Assembly: GCF_000367345.1 (NCBI RefSeq)
Contig: NZ_BARE01000001.1
Span: 1 to 64,000, forward strand
Source: Sphingobium xenophagum NBRC 107872
GTDB taxonomy: Bacteria > Pseudomonadota > Alphaproteobacteria > Sphingomonadales > Sphingomonadaceae
DNA: 64,000 nucleotides
Reading direction: 5' to 3'
Under the pieces are notes generated by a model. The model ran no database searches, was not told where the DNA came from, and was given only the letters and a program-made list of their open reading frames with translations. Below, in pieces: positions 25,609 through 34,248 of this stretch. The translations under genes were made by a program, and so were the position numbers. Position 1 is the stretch's first letter. Every line of letters begins with the position of its first letter.

Positions 25609-27009
25609 TCAGACCAGTCCGGTCAGATAATAGACCGCAATGACGATGAACACCGTCACCGTCTTGATCAGCGTCAGCGCGAAAATATCCTTATAGGCCT
25701 GCCTATGGGTCAGGCCCGTCACCGCCAGCAAGGTGATGACCGCGCCATTGTGCGGCAGGCTGTCCATGCCCCCCGATGCCATCGACGCGACCCTGTGCAG
25801 CACTTCGCGCGATATGCCCGCGGCATCGCCCGCAGCGATGAACTGGTCCGCCATCGCCGCCAGCGCGATCGACAGTCCGCCGGACGCCGACCCGGTAATC
25901 CCCGCCAGAGACGTGACGGTAATCGCTTCGTTGATCAGGGGATCGGGGATGGCGCGCAAGGCTTCCTTGACGATCAGGAAACCAGGCAGCGCCGCGATCA
26001 CTGCGCCAAAACCATATTCGACCGCCGTGTTCATCCCCGCCAGCAGGGCGCCGCCGACCGCCGCCTTCGATCCTTCGGCAAAACGCTTCGCCACCGTCCG
26101 ATAGGCAAACGCCAATATCGTTGCGATGCCCATCAGCAACGCGCCCTCGACGGCCCAGAGCGCCGACACCTGCGCCACCTTGACCTCGACCGGATCGGCC
26201 ATGCCGACCAGCGACAGGGTGATGACGTCACCGCTCACCCAGCGCGGGATCGCCATGGTCAGCAGCAGATTGCCGACCCCCACGATCAGCAACGGGAGCA
26301 GCGCCACCAGCGGATGCACCGTGACCGAAGCGTCCACCGGCTCCGGCTCGTTCACCAGCGTTTCCGGCGCGCCATAGCCCTCCCCCGCCGCCATCATCGC
26401 GCGCCGCCGCCAGCCCAGATATGTCAGCCCCATCGCCGCGATACAGGCCGACCCGATCAGCCCCAGCACCGGCGCGGCCCAGGAGGTTGTGCCAAAAAAG
26501 CTGGTCGGAATGATATTCTGGATCTGCGGCGTGCCGGGCAGCGCATCCATGGTGAAAGTGATCGCCCCCAGCCCGATCGTCGCCGGGACCAGCCGCTTGG
26601 GGATGTCAGCCCGGCGGAACATTTCGGCGGCGAAGGGATAGACGGCGAACACCGCGACGAACACCGACACCCCGCCATAGGTCAGCAGCGCGGTGACCGC
26701 CATGATCGCCGGAATCGCCCGCCCCGCCCCGACAATGCCGATCACCGCCGTCACGATCGCGCGGGAAAAGCCGGAAATCTCGACCAGCTTGCCGAACAAG
26801 GCGCCCAGCAGAAACACGGGAAAATAGAGTTTGAGGAAACTCGCCACCTTTTCCATGAACAGCCCGGAAAAGGCGGCGGGGACAGCCGCGGGATCGGTCA
26901 GCAACACCGCCAGCATCGCCAGCAATGGCGCCATGATGATGACGCTCATCCCCCGATAGGCGGCGATCATCAGCAGGATCAGGGATAGTGCTGCAATTCC
27001 GACCGCCAT
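25609..27009 (-). CDS. GntP-family organic acid permease
   Basis: A 466-residue transporter with about twelve hydrophobic segments and the GntP-family pattern. It opens AALSLILLMIAAYRGMSVIIMAPLLAMLAVLL. Mid-protein it has TMDALPGTPQIQNIIPTSFFGT, and near the C-terminus LAGITGSASGGLSIALAAM and ASGGMDSLPHNGAVITLLAV. The family imports gluconate or hydroxy/keto acids by proton symport, and the PHNGA-type ending is closest to hydroxybutyrate or citrate-type members. The substrate cannot be fixed. It stands alone, convergent with the BLUF gene. Confidence 0.87.
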   Translation of the reverse strand: MAVGIAALSLILLMIAAYRGMSVIIMAPLLAMLAVLLTDPAAVPAAFSGLFMEKVASFLKLYFPVFLLGALFGKLVEISGFSRAIVTAVIGIVGAGRAIPAIMAVTALLTYGGVSVFVAVFAVYPFAAEMFRRADIPKRLVPATIGLGAITFTMDALPGTPQIQNIIPTSFFGTTSWAAPVLGLIGSACIAAMGLTYLGWRRRAMMAAGEGYGAPETLVNEPEPVDASVTVHPLVALLPLLIVGVGNLLLTMAIPRWVSGDVITLSLVGMADPVEVKVAQVSALWAVEGALLMGIATILAFAYRTVAKRFAEGSKAAVGGALLAGMNTAVEYGFGAVIAALPGFLIVKEALRAIPDPLINEAITVTSLAGITGSASGGLSIALAAMADQFIAAGDAAGISREVLHRVASMASGGMDSLPHNGAVITLLAVTGLTHRQAYKDIFALTLIKTVTVFIVIAVYYLTGLV

Positions 27010-27024
27010 AAGCTAACCTCTCAA

Positions 27025-27113
27025 CCGTTCGCACTGAGCCTGTCGAAGTGCTGTCGTTCTTCTCTACGGGGATAGAAGAAAGGACAAGGCTTCGACAAGC
27101 TCAGCCCGAACGG
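27025..27113. repeat. two-armed intergenic repeat, CCGTTCG type
   Basis: The left arm starts CCGTTCGCACTGAGCCTGTC at 27025, and the right arm ends TCAGCCCGAACGG at 27113. The arms pair with few mismatches. It is the same family as 10281-10362. It lies in the 277-base gap between the GntP gene and rpsF. Confidence 0.75.
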
Positions 27114-27286
27114 ATCGTGTTTATCTGCCTCCACCCTTGCCTTTCCCCCGCCTTTGCCCCATAGGCGCGCCTTCGCATCGGACCAGAGGTGACTCGGCCC
27201 GCTTGCGGAGCATGAAAGACGATAGCCGGAGGGGCGTTCCACATGGGGTGGGCGTCAGCAATCGGCCAACAGAAGAAGGTAGCATC

Positions 27287-27718
27287 ATGGCTCTTTACGA
27301 GCATGTGTTCCTTGCGCGCCAGGATCTGGCACAGGCGCAGGTGGACGCTCTGGCGGAAAACGCCACCAAGATCGTGGAAGAAAATAACGGCAAGGTTACC
27401 AAGATCGAAACTTGGGGCCTGCGTTCGCTCGCCTACAAGATCGCCAAGAACCGCAAGGCTCACTATGTGATGCTGAACATCGACGCCCCCGGCGGCGTGA
27501 TCGCGGAACTGGAGCGCCAGACGCAGATCAACGAAGACATCATCCGCTACATGACCGTCAAGGTCGATGAGCTGGAAGCTGGCCAGTCGGTCATGATGCG
27601 CAAGCAGGACCGCCCCGACCGTGGCGATCGCGGCCCCCGTGGTGACCGCGGCGATCGTGGTCCGCGCGAAGATCGTGGCGACCGTGGCCCGCGCCGCGAA
27701 GAAGCCGCTGGCGAATAA
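27287..27718 (+). CDS. rpsF: 30S ribosomal protein S6
   Basis: A 143-residue S6 protein, binding S18 and 16S rRNA in the small subunit. The core ([20 protein letters not shown] to [12 protein letters not shown]) covers about residues 1-105. After it come about 35 residues of charged Arg-Gly-Asp-rich repeats (units like DRGDRGPR), longer than the usual tail and probably disordered. GAAGAAGG stands before the ATG at 27287. It is the first gene of the rpsF-rpsR-rplI operon, with a leader that may carry the S6:S18 autoregulatory site. Confidence 0.97.
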   Translation: MALYEHVFLARQDLAQAQVDALAENATKIVEENNGKVTKIETWGLRSLAYKIAKNRKAHYVMLNIDAPGGVIAELERQTQINEDIIRYMTVKVDELEAGQSVMMRKQDRPDRGDRGPRGDRGDRGPREDRGDRGPRREEAAGE

Positions 27719-27731
27719 GGAGATCTAGATC

Positions 27732-27956
27732 ATGGCACGCCCATTTTTCCGCCGCCGCAAGAGCTGCCCCTTCGCTGCGAAGGATGCGCCGAAGATTGAC
27801 TATAAGGACGTTCGTCTGCTCCAGGGCTTCGTGTCCGAACGCGGCAAGATCGTCCCCAGCCGCATCACGGCCGTTTCGGCCAAGAAGCAGCGCGAACTGT
27901 CCCAGGCCATCAAGCGCGCCCGTCATCTGGGCCTGCTGCCCTACATCGTGAAGTAA
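27732..27956 (+). CDS. rpsR: 30S ribosomal protein S18
   Basis: A 74-residue S18 protein, RNA-binding partner of S6. The landmark [50 protein letters not shown] is the standard S18 core. The N-terminus [12 protein letters not shown] is basic. It follows rpsF by 13 bases. Confidence 0.97.
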   Translation: MARPFFRRRKSCPFAAKDAPKIDYKDVRLLQGFVSERGKIVPSRITAVSAKKQRELSQAIKRARHLGLLPYIVK

Positions 27957-27969
27957 GGGAGTAAGCCCC

Positions 27970-28569
27970 ATGGAAATCATTCTGCTCGAACGTGTCGAGA
28001 AGCTCGGCGCCATCGGCGACGTCGTAACCGTCAAGGACGGCTACGCCCGCAACTTCCTGCTGCCCAACAAGAAGGCGCTGCGTTCCAACAGCGCCAACAA
28101 GAAGCTGTTCGAAGCCAACCGCGCCAAGATCGAGGCCGACAACGCCGCTCGCCGTTCGGACGCCGAAGCAGCCGCCGGCAACGTCGATGGCACGCAGATC
28201 ATCCTGATCCGCCAGTCGTCCAACGCTGGCGCGCTCTATGGTTCGGTTGCGGTTCGCGACATCATCGAAGCGCTGCAGGCCCAGGGCATCACCAACGTCA
28301 CCAAGGCGATGGTCGTTCTGGAACGCCCGATCAAGACGCTCGGCGTGTTCGACGTCAAGGTCGCGCTGCACCCCGAAGTCGCCGTCACCATCAAGGTGAA
28401 CGTGGCGCGTTCGCCTGAAGAGGCCGACCTGCAAAGCCAGGGCGTCGACGTCATGGCCGACCTGTTCGAAAAGGACGAAGCCGGCTTCACCGAAGATTAT
28501 GATCCCAACGCTGAACCCGGCGATCTCGCCGCGCTCACCGAAGAAGCCCCGGCCGAAGAAGAAGCCTGA
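27970..28569 (+). CDS. rplI: 50S ribosomal protein L9
   Basis: A 199-residue L9. The N-terminal 23S-binding domain (MEIILLERVEKLGAIGDVV, GYARNFLLPNKKA) is joined by a long helix to the C-terminal domain (KTLGVFDVKVALHPEVAVTIKVNVARS, ending near residue 153). About 45 further residues are highly acidic (EEADLQSQG to EEAPAEEEA), making it longer than the usual 148-150. Such tails occur in sphingomonads and related groups. It is the last gene of the operon and is followed by an intrinsic terminator. Confidence 0.97.
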   Translation: MEIILLERVEKLGAIGDVVTVKDGYARNFLLPNKKALRSNSANKKLFEANRAKIEADNAARRSDAEAAAGNVDGTQIILIRQSSNAGALYGSVAVRDIIEALQAQGITNVTKAMVVLERPIKTLGVFDVKVALHPEVAVTIKVNVARSPEEADLQSQGVDVMADLFEKDEAGFTEDYDPNAEPGDLAALTEEAPAEEEA

Positions 28570-28591
28570 GCTTTCGGAAGAGATCAAACAG

Positions 28592-28623
28592 AAAAGCCGC
28601 CCCGTAACGGGCGGCTTTTTTGT
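28592..28623 (+). terminator. intrinsic terminator of the rpsF-rpsR-rplI operon
   Basis: AAAAGCCGCCC at 28592-28602 pairs with GGGCGGCTTTT at 28609-28619 over a six-base loop, and the T-run continues beyond the arm. Confidence 0.9.
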
Positions 28624-28670
28624 TGCGGTCGTGCCAGTTACAGACCGGATATTGGCGCGATGACCAAATC

Positions 28671-28872
28671 TCATCCTCCCCTTGCAGGGGCGGGAAACTG
28701 CATATGACTTTTCGTTATTCCCCGACGTCATCCTGAATTTATTTCAGGATCCATCGTGCCCAAAAACCGCCGCTTGATACGAGAAATGGATGCTGAAATA
28801 AATTCAGCATGACGGAGAGATGCCGCGAAAGGTCATGTGCAATTCGCCTCCCCTTGCAGGGGAGAATTTTTG
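28671..28872. repeat. nested intergenic repeats
   Basis: This fills most of the 323-base gap after rplI. CCTCCCCTTGCAGGGG occurs at both ends (from 28676 and 28848). Inside these are TGCATATGAC...TTCG and CGAAAGGTCATGTGCA as imperfect inverted arms. Innermost is an 86-base double hairpin (28728-28813) of the GTCATCCTG...CAGCATGAC family with A/T-rich stems. No gene is seen before the YegP-like gene at 28893. Confidence 0.7.
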
Positions 28873-28892
28873 ATGCCGGATTTATAGCCGCC

Positions 28893-29069
28893 TTATTCCG
28901 CCTCTTCGACCGGCGCGCCCGGCCCGTTCTTCAGCACGGACTCGATCGCGTTTTTCGCGCCGGCCTTGCTGCTATAGCCTTCGGTCCAGAAGATCGTTTC
29001 GCTATTATATTTGAACTTGGCGACAAACTCGCCGGCCTTGTTCTTCTCGATCACGAACTTGTGCGCCAT
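28893..29069 (-). CDS. YegP/DUF1508-family protein
   Basis: A 58-residue protein read on the minus strand from ATG at 29069. It matches the DUF1508 unit: MAHKFVIEKNKAGEFVAKFKYN, then WTEGYSSKAGAKNAIESVLKN, followed by an acidic end PVEEAE. The family is a small beta-alpha fold, often duplicated (two units in E. coli YegP); here there is one unit. The role is unknown and a link with stress has been suggested for some members. It stands alone downstream of the oxidoreductase gene with a 24-base gap. Confidence 0.88.
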   Translation of the reverse strand: MAHKFVIEKNKAGEFVAKFKYNSETIFWTEGYSSKAGAKNAIESVLKNGPGAPVEEAE

Positions 29070-29093
29070 GTACCGTTCTCCAGATTCGTTTCG

Positions 29094-30197
29094 TCAGCGA
29101 AACCGGGTCGGAGAATAGGCATCCGCATCAATGCCTGCAACGCTTTCCGGCGGGGCTTCCCCGCGCAGCCGGGCGGCCGCCAGCAACGCGGCGGCGGGCG
29201 CGGTCTGGATGCCGAAACCGCCCTGCCCGGCGAACCAGAAAAAGCCCGGCCTATCCGGGTCGAACCCATATACCGGGGCACGATCGGGCGCGAAGCTGCG
29301 CAGGCCCGCCCAGACATGCTCGACCCGCGCGATCGGCCAGTCGACCGCCTTTTCGAACCGCGCGATCGCTTCCGCCACCGCCAGTTCTTCAGGCGCAGCG
29401 TCGCACGGGGGCGACGGCGCCTCGTCATGCGGGGTCAGCCAGACGCGCCCCTGCCCTTCCGGCTTGAAATAGAATTGCCCGGCCAGATCCATGATCAGCG
29501 GCAGGTCGGGCGATGGCATGGATGGCACGCCCAATTGCACCACCGTCCGCCGCAACGGGGTCAAGCCGATCGGCGCGACGCCACTGGCGCGCGCCACATT
29601 GTCCGCCCATGCCCCCGCCGCATTGATCAGGATCGCGCAGGCGATCACCCCGTCCGGCGTCTCCACCTGCCAGCCACCACCCACGGCGCGCGCCGCACAT
29701 AGCCGCGTCGCCAGCCGCACTTCGCCGCCGCGCCGCCGGAACTGGCGCAAATAGGCCTGATGCAGCGCAGCCACGTCAATATCCTGACAACTCGCCTCCA
29801 TGACGCCCATGGTCCAGTCCGGCCGCAACCCCGGCACCAGCGCGGCAGGATCGACAGGCTCCAGCACCACCTTGCCCGCAAATTCCGCCATCAGCGCATC
29901 GCGATGCCCTTCATCCCCGGCCCGTCCGACATGCAATGTGCGCCGCGGCGACAGGAAGCTCCCGTCATGAAAATCAGGTTTCGGAACGCTCAGCAACGGC
30001 CCCGACGCGGTCGTCAAAGGCTGTACCGCCGCGCCGCCATAGGTTTCTTCCCAGAACGCCACGGATCGGCCAGTGGCGTGGTAGCCGGCCCGATCCTCCA
30101 TCTCCAGCAGCAGGACACGCGCCTCTCCCGCCAGTTCCGCGCCCAGGCTGGCCCCGGCCATGCCACCGCCCACAATAACGATATCGGGATGGCTCAC
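29094..30197 (-). CDS. FAD-dependent oxidoreductase (DadA/glycine-oxidase family)
   Basis: A 367-residue DAO-family flavoenzyme. The FAD-binding motif IVIVGGGMAGASLGAELA is at 5-22, YHATGRSVAFW follows near 39-49, and the C-terminal FAD-contact block is WAGLRSFAPDRAPVYGFDPD with FFWFAGQGGFGIQTAPAAA. Such enzymes oxidise D-amino acids, glycine derivatives or related amines. The start is GTG at 30197, overlapping the hydrolase stop as GTGA, so the two are coupled. The substrate is not evident. Confidence 0.85.
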   Translation of the reverse strand: MSHPDIVIVGGGMAGASLGAELAGEARVLLLEMEDRAGYHATGRSVAFWEETYGGAAVQPLTTASGPLLSVPKPDFHDGSFLSPRRTLHVGRAGDEGHRDALMAEFAGKVVLEPVDPAALVPGLRPDWTMGVMEASCQDIDVAALHQAYLRQFRRRGGEVRLATRLCAARAVGGGWQVETPDGVIACAILINAAGAWADNVARASGVAPIGLTPLRRTVVQLGVPSMPSPDLPLIMDLAGQFYFKPEGQGRVWLTPHDEAPSPPCDAAPEELAVAEAIARFEKAVDWPIARVEHVWAGLRSFAPDRAPVYGFDPDRPGFFWFAGQGGFGIQTAPAAALLAAARLRGEAPPESVAGIDADAYSPTRFR

Positions 30198-31177
30198 GCC
30201 GCCATCTCGTCCAGAAAGGCGTCGATCCGCCGCAGCGCGTCCAGCCGGACAGGATCGAGTTCGCGCAATATCTCATGCGCGGCCTCTCGCCCATAGACAT
30301 GCAGTCGCGCGCCGGGAATCCGCGCGGCGACGCGGCGGATCGCCGGGGTGGACACCAGTTGGTCAGCGCGAGTCGCCAATATCAGCAGCGGCACGGCAAG
30401 CCGCGCCAATGCATCACTCTCCGCCAATGCCCGCGTCGATTCCAGCGCCTGACTGACCCAGGTCCAGCTTGGCGGCCCCAGCGCAATGTCACGGCTATGG
30501 TCACGCCACCATAGTTCGTCGGCATAGCGGTCCGGGTCATGGGTCAGCCGCTTCTGCCGTATCCGTCGCTGCCGTTCGGACCCTTCCTTCTGCGTCCAGG
30601 CCTGCCGCGCACCCTGGCCCAGGCACAGCATCGCCCGCGCCACGGCCACGGCCAGCCATCGCGGCAAGGGCGCGCTATGCACGTCCAGCATCGGCGCGAC
30701 CGTCACCGCCGCATCAGGCGCTGGCATCCCTTCGGCCAGAGCGCGCAGCAGCAAATGCCCGCCCATGCTGTGCGCCACCATCGCATATGGCCCGTCTCCC
30801 TCCACGCGCCAGTCCGCCGCCAGCGCCTTCAGGTCCGTGATCCAGTCGGCAAAATCGCCGATATGGCCAGTCATCGGATCGTCGGTCAGCCGACCTGACC
30901 CTCCCTGCCCGCGCCAGTCGAATGTAGTGACCGCCCATCCGCGTTCGGCCCAATGGTGGACCACCTCCAGATATTTTTCGATCATGTCGCCGCGCCCGCC
31001 CAGCACCAGCATCCGGCCCCGCGTTCCATCGCCCAGTTGATAGCGACGGATCGGCCAGCCGTCGGGCGCGCTCCAATAGTCCAGCCGCCCGCCCATCGGC
31101 CAGGCGCGGCGGTCAAAGGATGGCGTGGTGAAGCGGGGCGAATCCATGCGGGCCATGGTTACGGTTTGGTAAGCCAT
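30194..31177 (-). CDS. alpha/beta hydrolase (lysophospholipase/monoacylglycerol lipase type)
   Basis: A protein of about 327 residues of the Hydrolase_4 group. The lid-type fold shows the oxyanion region GRGDMIEKYLEVVHHWAERGWAV, DWRGQGGSGR, the nucleophile Ser in VAHSMGGHLLLRAL, the acid in ATRADQLVS, and His in REAAHEIL. The ATG at 31177 is preferred. An extension begins with TTG at 31192, and a later ATG at about 31153 is possible. It is coupled to the FAD oxidoreductase and divergent from cpaA, 20 bases away, so the promoters overlap. Confidence 0.85.
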   Translation of the reverse strand: MAYQTVTMARMDSPRFTTPSFDRRAWPMGGRLDYWSAPDGWPIRRYQLGDGTRGRMLVLGGRGDMIEKYLEVVHHWAERGWAVTTFDWRGQGGSGRLTDDPMTGHIGDFADWITDLKALAADWRVEGDGPYAMVAHSMGGHLLLRALAEGMPAPDAAVTVAPMLDVHSAPLPRWLAVAVARAMLCLGQGARQAWTQKEGSERQRRIRQKRLTHDPDRYADELWWRDHSRDIALGPPSWTWVSQALESTRALAESDALARLAVPLLILATRADQLVSTPAIRRVAARIPGARLHVYGREAAHEILRELDPVRLDALRRIDAFLDEMAA

Positions 31178-31197
31178 CGGGTCTAGGGTCAAATCCC

Positions 31198-31662
31198 ATG
31201 ACGGGGGAATATTTCAAAATCATACTGCTCTGCGCCCTTGGCGCACTGCTGATCGCTGCGGCGATTACCGATTTGCGTGCGCGCATCATCTCCAACCGGC
31301 TCAATCTGGCGGTCGCCGCCCTCGCGCCGCTCTGGTGGCTGGCAAACGGCTATGCGCTCTGGCCCGACATGGTGGTGCAACTGCTGGTCGGCGCCGCCAT
31401 CTTCACCCTGTTCGCCGCGCTGTTCGCGCTCGGCATGATGGGCGGCGGCGACGTGAAGCTGCTGACCGCGCTGGCGCTGTGGTTCCCGTGGCAGGCGATA
31501 TTGTCGCTGGTCGTGCTGATGGCGCTGCTGGGCGGCGTGGTCACGCTGGTCACCGTCATCCACCACAAGATGACCCACAGGCTGGGACAACCTGAAATTC
31601 CCTATGGCGTGGCGATTTCCCTCGCGGCGCTGTGGCTGCTGCCGTGGCCAACGATATTTTAA
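31198..31662 (+). CDS. cpaA: prepilin peptidase CpaA/TadV
   Basis: A 154-residue type IV prepilin peptidase of the small Tad class. Aspartate protease motifs are Asp25 in AAITDLRARIISN and the second Asp in MMGGGDVKLLTAL. Four to five membrane segments are visible. It would cleave the Flp pilin leader, but no flp gene is present here. It opens the Cpa/Tad locus and is followed by cpaB after 64 bases. Confidence 0.93.
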   Translation: MTGEYFKIILLCALGALLIAAAITDLRARIISNRLNLAVAALAPLWWLANGYALWPDMVVQLLVGAAIFTLFAALFALGMMGGGDVKLLTALALWFPWQAILSLVVLMALLGGVVTLVTVIHHKMTHRLGQPEIPYGVAISLAALWLLPWPTIF

Positions 31663-31726
31663 CCAATTTACGTGATGAGTGAAGCACTGGGGGCAGTGCT
31701 CCCATTACAGGGAGGCGAATTTCGTC

Positions 31727-32737
31727 ATGGATGCCAAGAAAATCGTGCTGCTGGTAGGAGCGCTTATCATAGCGGTCACTACGGCCTTGCTTGCCCGCAG
31801 CATGTTGAGCTCCTCCAGCGCACCGCAGGTCAATGCTGCGTCGATGCCCGTGGAGGCCGATCAGCCCCATGTGCTGGTCGCGACCAAGGCTTTGCCGGTT
31901 GGCACCATTCTGGACGCTGAAAGCTTCCGCTTCCAGCCCTGGCCCAAGGATCTGATCGAACAGGCCTATTATCTGAAGGGTCAGGCCGATCCGGCGAAAC
32001 TGGCAGGCAGCGTCGTGCGCACCGCCATTTCCGCCGGACAGCCGCTGACCCAGGGCGGCCTGGTCAAGCCCGGCGATCGCGGCTTCCTGGCCGCTGCGCT
32101 TGGCGCAGGGATGCGCGCGGTCACCGTTCCCGTCTCGGCGCAAAGCTCGGTCGCGGGCTTCGTGTTTCCGGGCGACCGCATCGACCTGGTCCTGACGCAA
32201 AGCGTTGCGGGCGGTGGCGATGGCGAAGCGCTCAAAGTCTCCGAAACCATCCTGCGCAACCTGCGCGTCCTTGCCACTGACCAGCGGATGGATGCGATGG
32301 GCGCGGACGGCAAGCCGGAAGTACGTACCTATTCCAACGTCACGATCGAAGTGACGCCCAAGATCGCGGAAAAGATCGCGGTTGCCCAGACCATCGGCTC
32401 CCTGTCGATGTCGCTGCGCTCGATCGCCGATACCGCGTCTGATCTGGACGCTGCCATCGCCGGTGCCGATGTCGATCTGCCCGATGGCGCCAGCCCGAAC
32501 GCGGAAAAGGCGATTATCGCCAAGATCGCGTCGCGCCCCATTGATCGCGGCTCCACCTATTCGACCGGCGCCGACGTGTCGCGCTACCAGCGCAGCTCGG
32601 TCCCGGCCAAGGCCGAAAACGGCGTGGCGATGGCTGGCACCGGCGCCCAGATTACCGCACCGGCTGCCGTCAGCGGCCCGGTCATCCGCGTCGCCCGCGG
32701 CACCAACGTGACCGAAGTTTCGGTCGGGGGGAAGTAA
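31727..32737 (+). CDS. cpaB: Flp pilus assembly protein CpaB
   Basis: A 336-residue CpaB/RcpC protein with an N-terminal membrane anchor (KIVLLVGALIIAVTTALLA), a SAF domain (VLVATKALPVGTILDAESFRFQPWP and GQPLTQGGLVKPGDRGFLAAAL) and the PVSAQSSVAGFVFPGDRIDLVLTQ segment that defines the family. GGAGG stands ahead of the ATG at 31727. It acts in the periplasm with the CpaC secretin. It is followed by cpaC after one base. Confidence 0.94.
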   Translation: MDAKKIVLLVGALIIAVTTALLARSMLSSSSAPQVNAASMPVEADQPHVLVATKALPVGTILDAESFRFQPWPKDLIEQAYYLKGQADPAKLAGSVVRTAISAGQPLTQGGLVKPGDRGFLAAALGAGMRAVTVPVSAQSSVAGFVFPGDRIDLVLTQSVAGGGDGEALKVSETILRNLRVLATDQRMDAMGADGKPEVRTYSNVTIEVTPKIAEKIAVAQTIGSLSMSLRSIADTASDLDAAIAGADVDLPDGASPNAEKAIIAKIASRPIDRGSTYSTGADVSRYQRSSVPAKAENGVAMAGTGAQITAPAAVSGPVIRVARGTNVTEVSVGGK

Positions 32738-32738
32738 G

Positions 32739-34232
32739 ATGAAGTCGATGCTCCAGATGTCCGGGCGCAAGGTCGCCGGACCCGCGATCGCGCTCGGCCT
32801 GGCCGTCGCCATGACCGCCGTGCCCGGAACGGCCGTCAACGCCGCGCCGTCCAGCGCACAGGACAATGCGATCCTCATGTCGGTCGGCGGCAGCCGTGTC
32901 GTCAACCTGGGCGCCAAGATGTCCGACGTGGTGATCGGCAATCCCGAAGTGGTCGACGTTCATGTCCGCTCGCAGAACCAGCTTTACTTGATTGCCAAGA
33001 AGGCAGGCGAAACCACTGTGTTCGCCACCGCCCCCAACGGCAAGGTGCTGTTTTCCGGCACGGTTCGCGTCGGCAACAACCTGACCAGCATCGATGACAT
33101 GCTCCGCCTGGCGATGCCCGGCGCGAACATCGCGGTCAACAAGATGAACGGCATGGTCCTGCTGACCGGCACCATCCAGGCGCCCGAAGATGCCGCCGAA
33201 GCCGAACGGCTGACGCAGGCCTTCGTCGGCAAGGAGACCACCGTGGTCAGCCGCCTGCGCATGGCAACGCCCTTGCAAGTGATGCTCCAGGTCAAGATTT
33301 CCGAAGTCGCCAAGGATGTCGGTCATAAGATCGGCACGAATTTCTCCAGCCTGGATACGTCTGGTGGCAAGGTGCTGGGCAGTATCGGAGGCGGCACACG
33401 CAACTTCGTTACTCAGTCCACGACAGCTGCAGGCCAGACATGGACTTTCAACAACCCTAGCGACGGCAGCTACAGCCTTGGCGGCGTTGCTCGCATATTG
33501 GGCATGGACATCGCCGGTGCGCTGGACCTCGCCGAATCGAGCGGCCTTGCCACCACGCTGGCGCAGCCCAACCTGACCGCGCTGTCGGGTGAAACCGCCA
33601 GCTTCCTGGCAGGCGGCGAATATCCCTACACGGTCAGCAACGGCACGCAGGGCAACAGCATCGAATTCAAGCAATATGGCGTGCAGTTGGCCTTCACGCC
33701 GACCGTGCTGGCCGACGGCCGCATTTCGCTGCGCGTCCGTCCGACCGTTTCCAGCCTGGATTTCACGCTGAACGCCAACGTCCCTGCGCTAAAGAGCCGT
33801 ACCGCCGAAACCACGGTGGAGCTGGGTTCGGGTCAGGCCTTCATGATTGCGGGCCTGCTCAACAATGAAACCAGCAACGGCATCAACAAGGTGCCGGGCA
33901 TCGGCAACCTGCCAATCCTGGGAAGCCTGTTCAAGTCGCGCCAGTTCCAGCGCAGCGAAACCGAACTGGTCATCGTCGTCACCCCCTATCTGGTGAAGCC
34001 GATGAACGCATCGGACGTGCGCCTGCCGACCGACGGCTTCCGCAACGCCAATATCGGTCAGGGGCTGCTGCTCCAGCAGGGCAATGACGGGATCAGTGGC
34101 AAGCAGGGCGAAATGCCGCGCCGCGCGCCCGGATCGCCCACGCCGGTTACCCCCGGCCCGCAGGCATCCGCCGCCGCGCCGGTCGCAAAGCCGGGCAAGC
34201 CCGGCAAAGCCGCCCCCGGTTTCAGCTTCTGA
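32739..34232 (+). CDS. cpaC: Tad pilus secretin CpaC/RcpA
   Basis: A 497-residue outer-membrane secretin. A signal peptide lies in the first 35 residues. N-domains follow (GGSRVVNLGAKMSDVVIGNPEVVDVHVRS as BON/N0, NKMNGMVLLTGTI), then the secretin core (LAQPNLTALSGETASFLAGGEYPY, VQLAFTPTVLADGRISLRVRPTVSSLD, QAFMIAGLLNNETSNGINKVPGIGNLPILGSLFKSRQFQRSETELVIVVTPYLV). A Pro/Ala/Lys-rich tail follows. It forms the pilus pore. Confidence 0.95.
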   Translation: MKSMLQMSGRKVAGPAIALGLAVAMTAVPGTAVNAAPSSAQDNAILMSVGGSRVVNLGAKMSDVVIGNPEVVDVHVRSQNQLYLIAKKAGETTVFATAPNGKVLFSGTVRVGNNLTSIDDMLRLAMPGANIAVNKMNGMVLLTGTIQAPEDAAEAERLTQAFVGKETTVVSRLRMATPLQVMLQVKISEVAKDVGHKIGTNFSSLDTSGGKVLGSIGGGTRNFVTQSTTAAGQTWTFNNPSDGSYSLGGVARILGMDIAGALDLAESSGLATTLAQPNLTALSGETASFLAGGEYPYTVSNGTQGNSIEFKQYGVQLAFTPTVLADGRISLRVRPTVSSLDFTLNANVPALKSRTAETTVELGSGQAFMIAGLLNNETSNGINKVPGIGNLPILGSLFKSRQFQRSETELVIVVTPYLVKPMNASDVRLPTDGFRNANIGQGLLLQQGNDGISGKQGEMPRRAPGSPTPVTPGPQASAAAPVAKPGKPGKAAPGFSF

Positions 34233-34248
34233 CGGAAGGACCAAAGAC

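Noticed and set aside
27180-27286. A defined S6:S18-binding leader structure before rpsF
   Set aside because: The region is the right place for it, but I could not draw a convincing conserved fold by eye.
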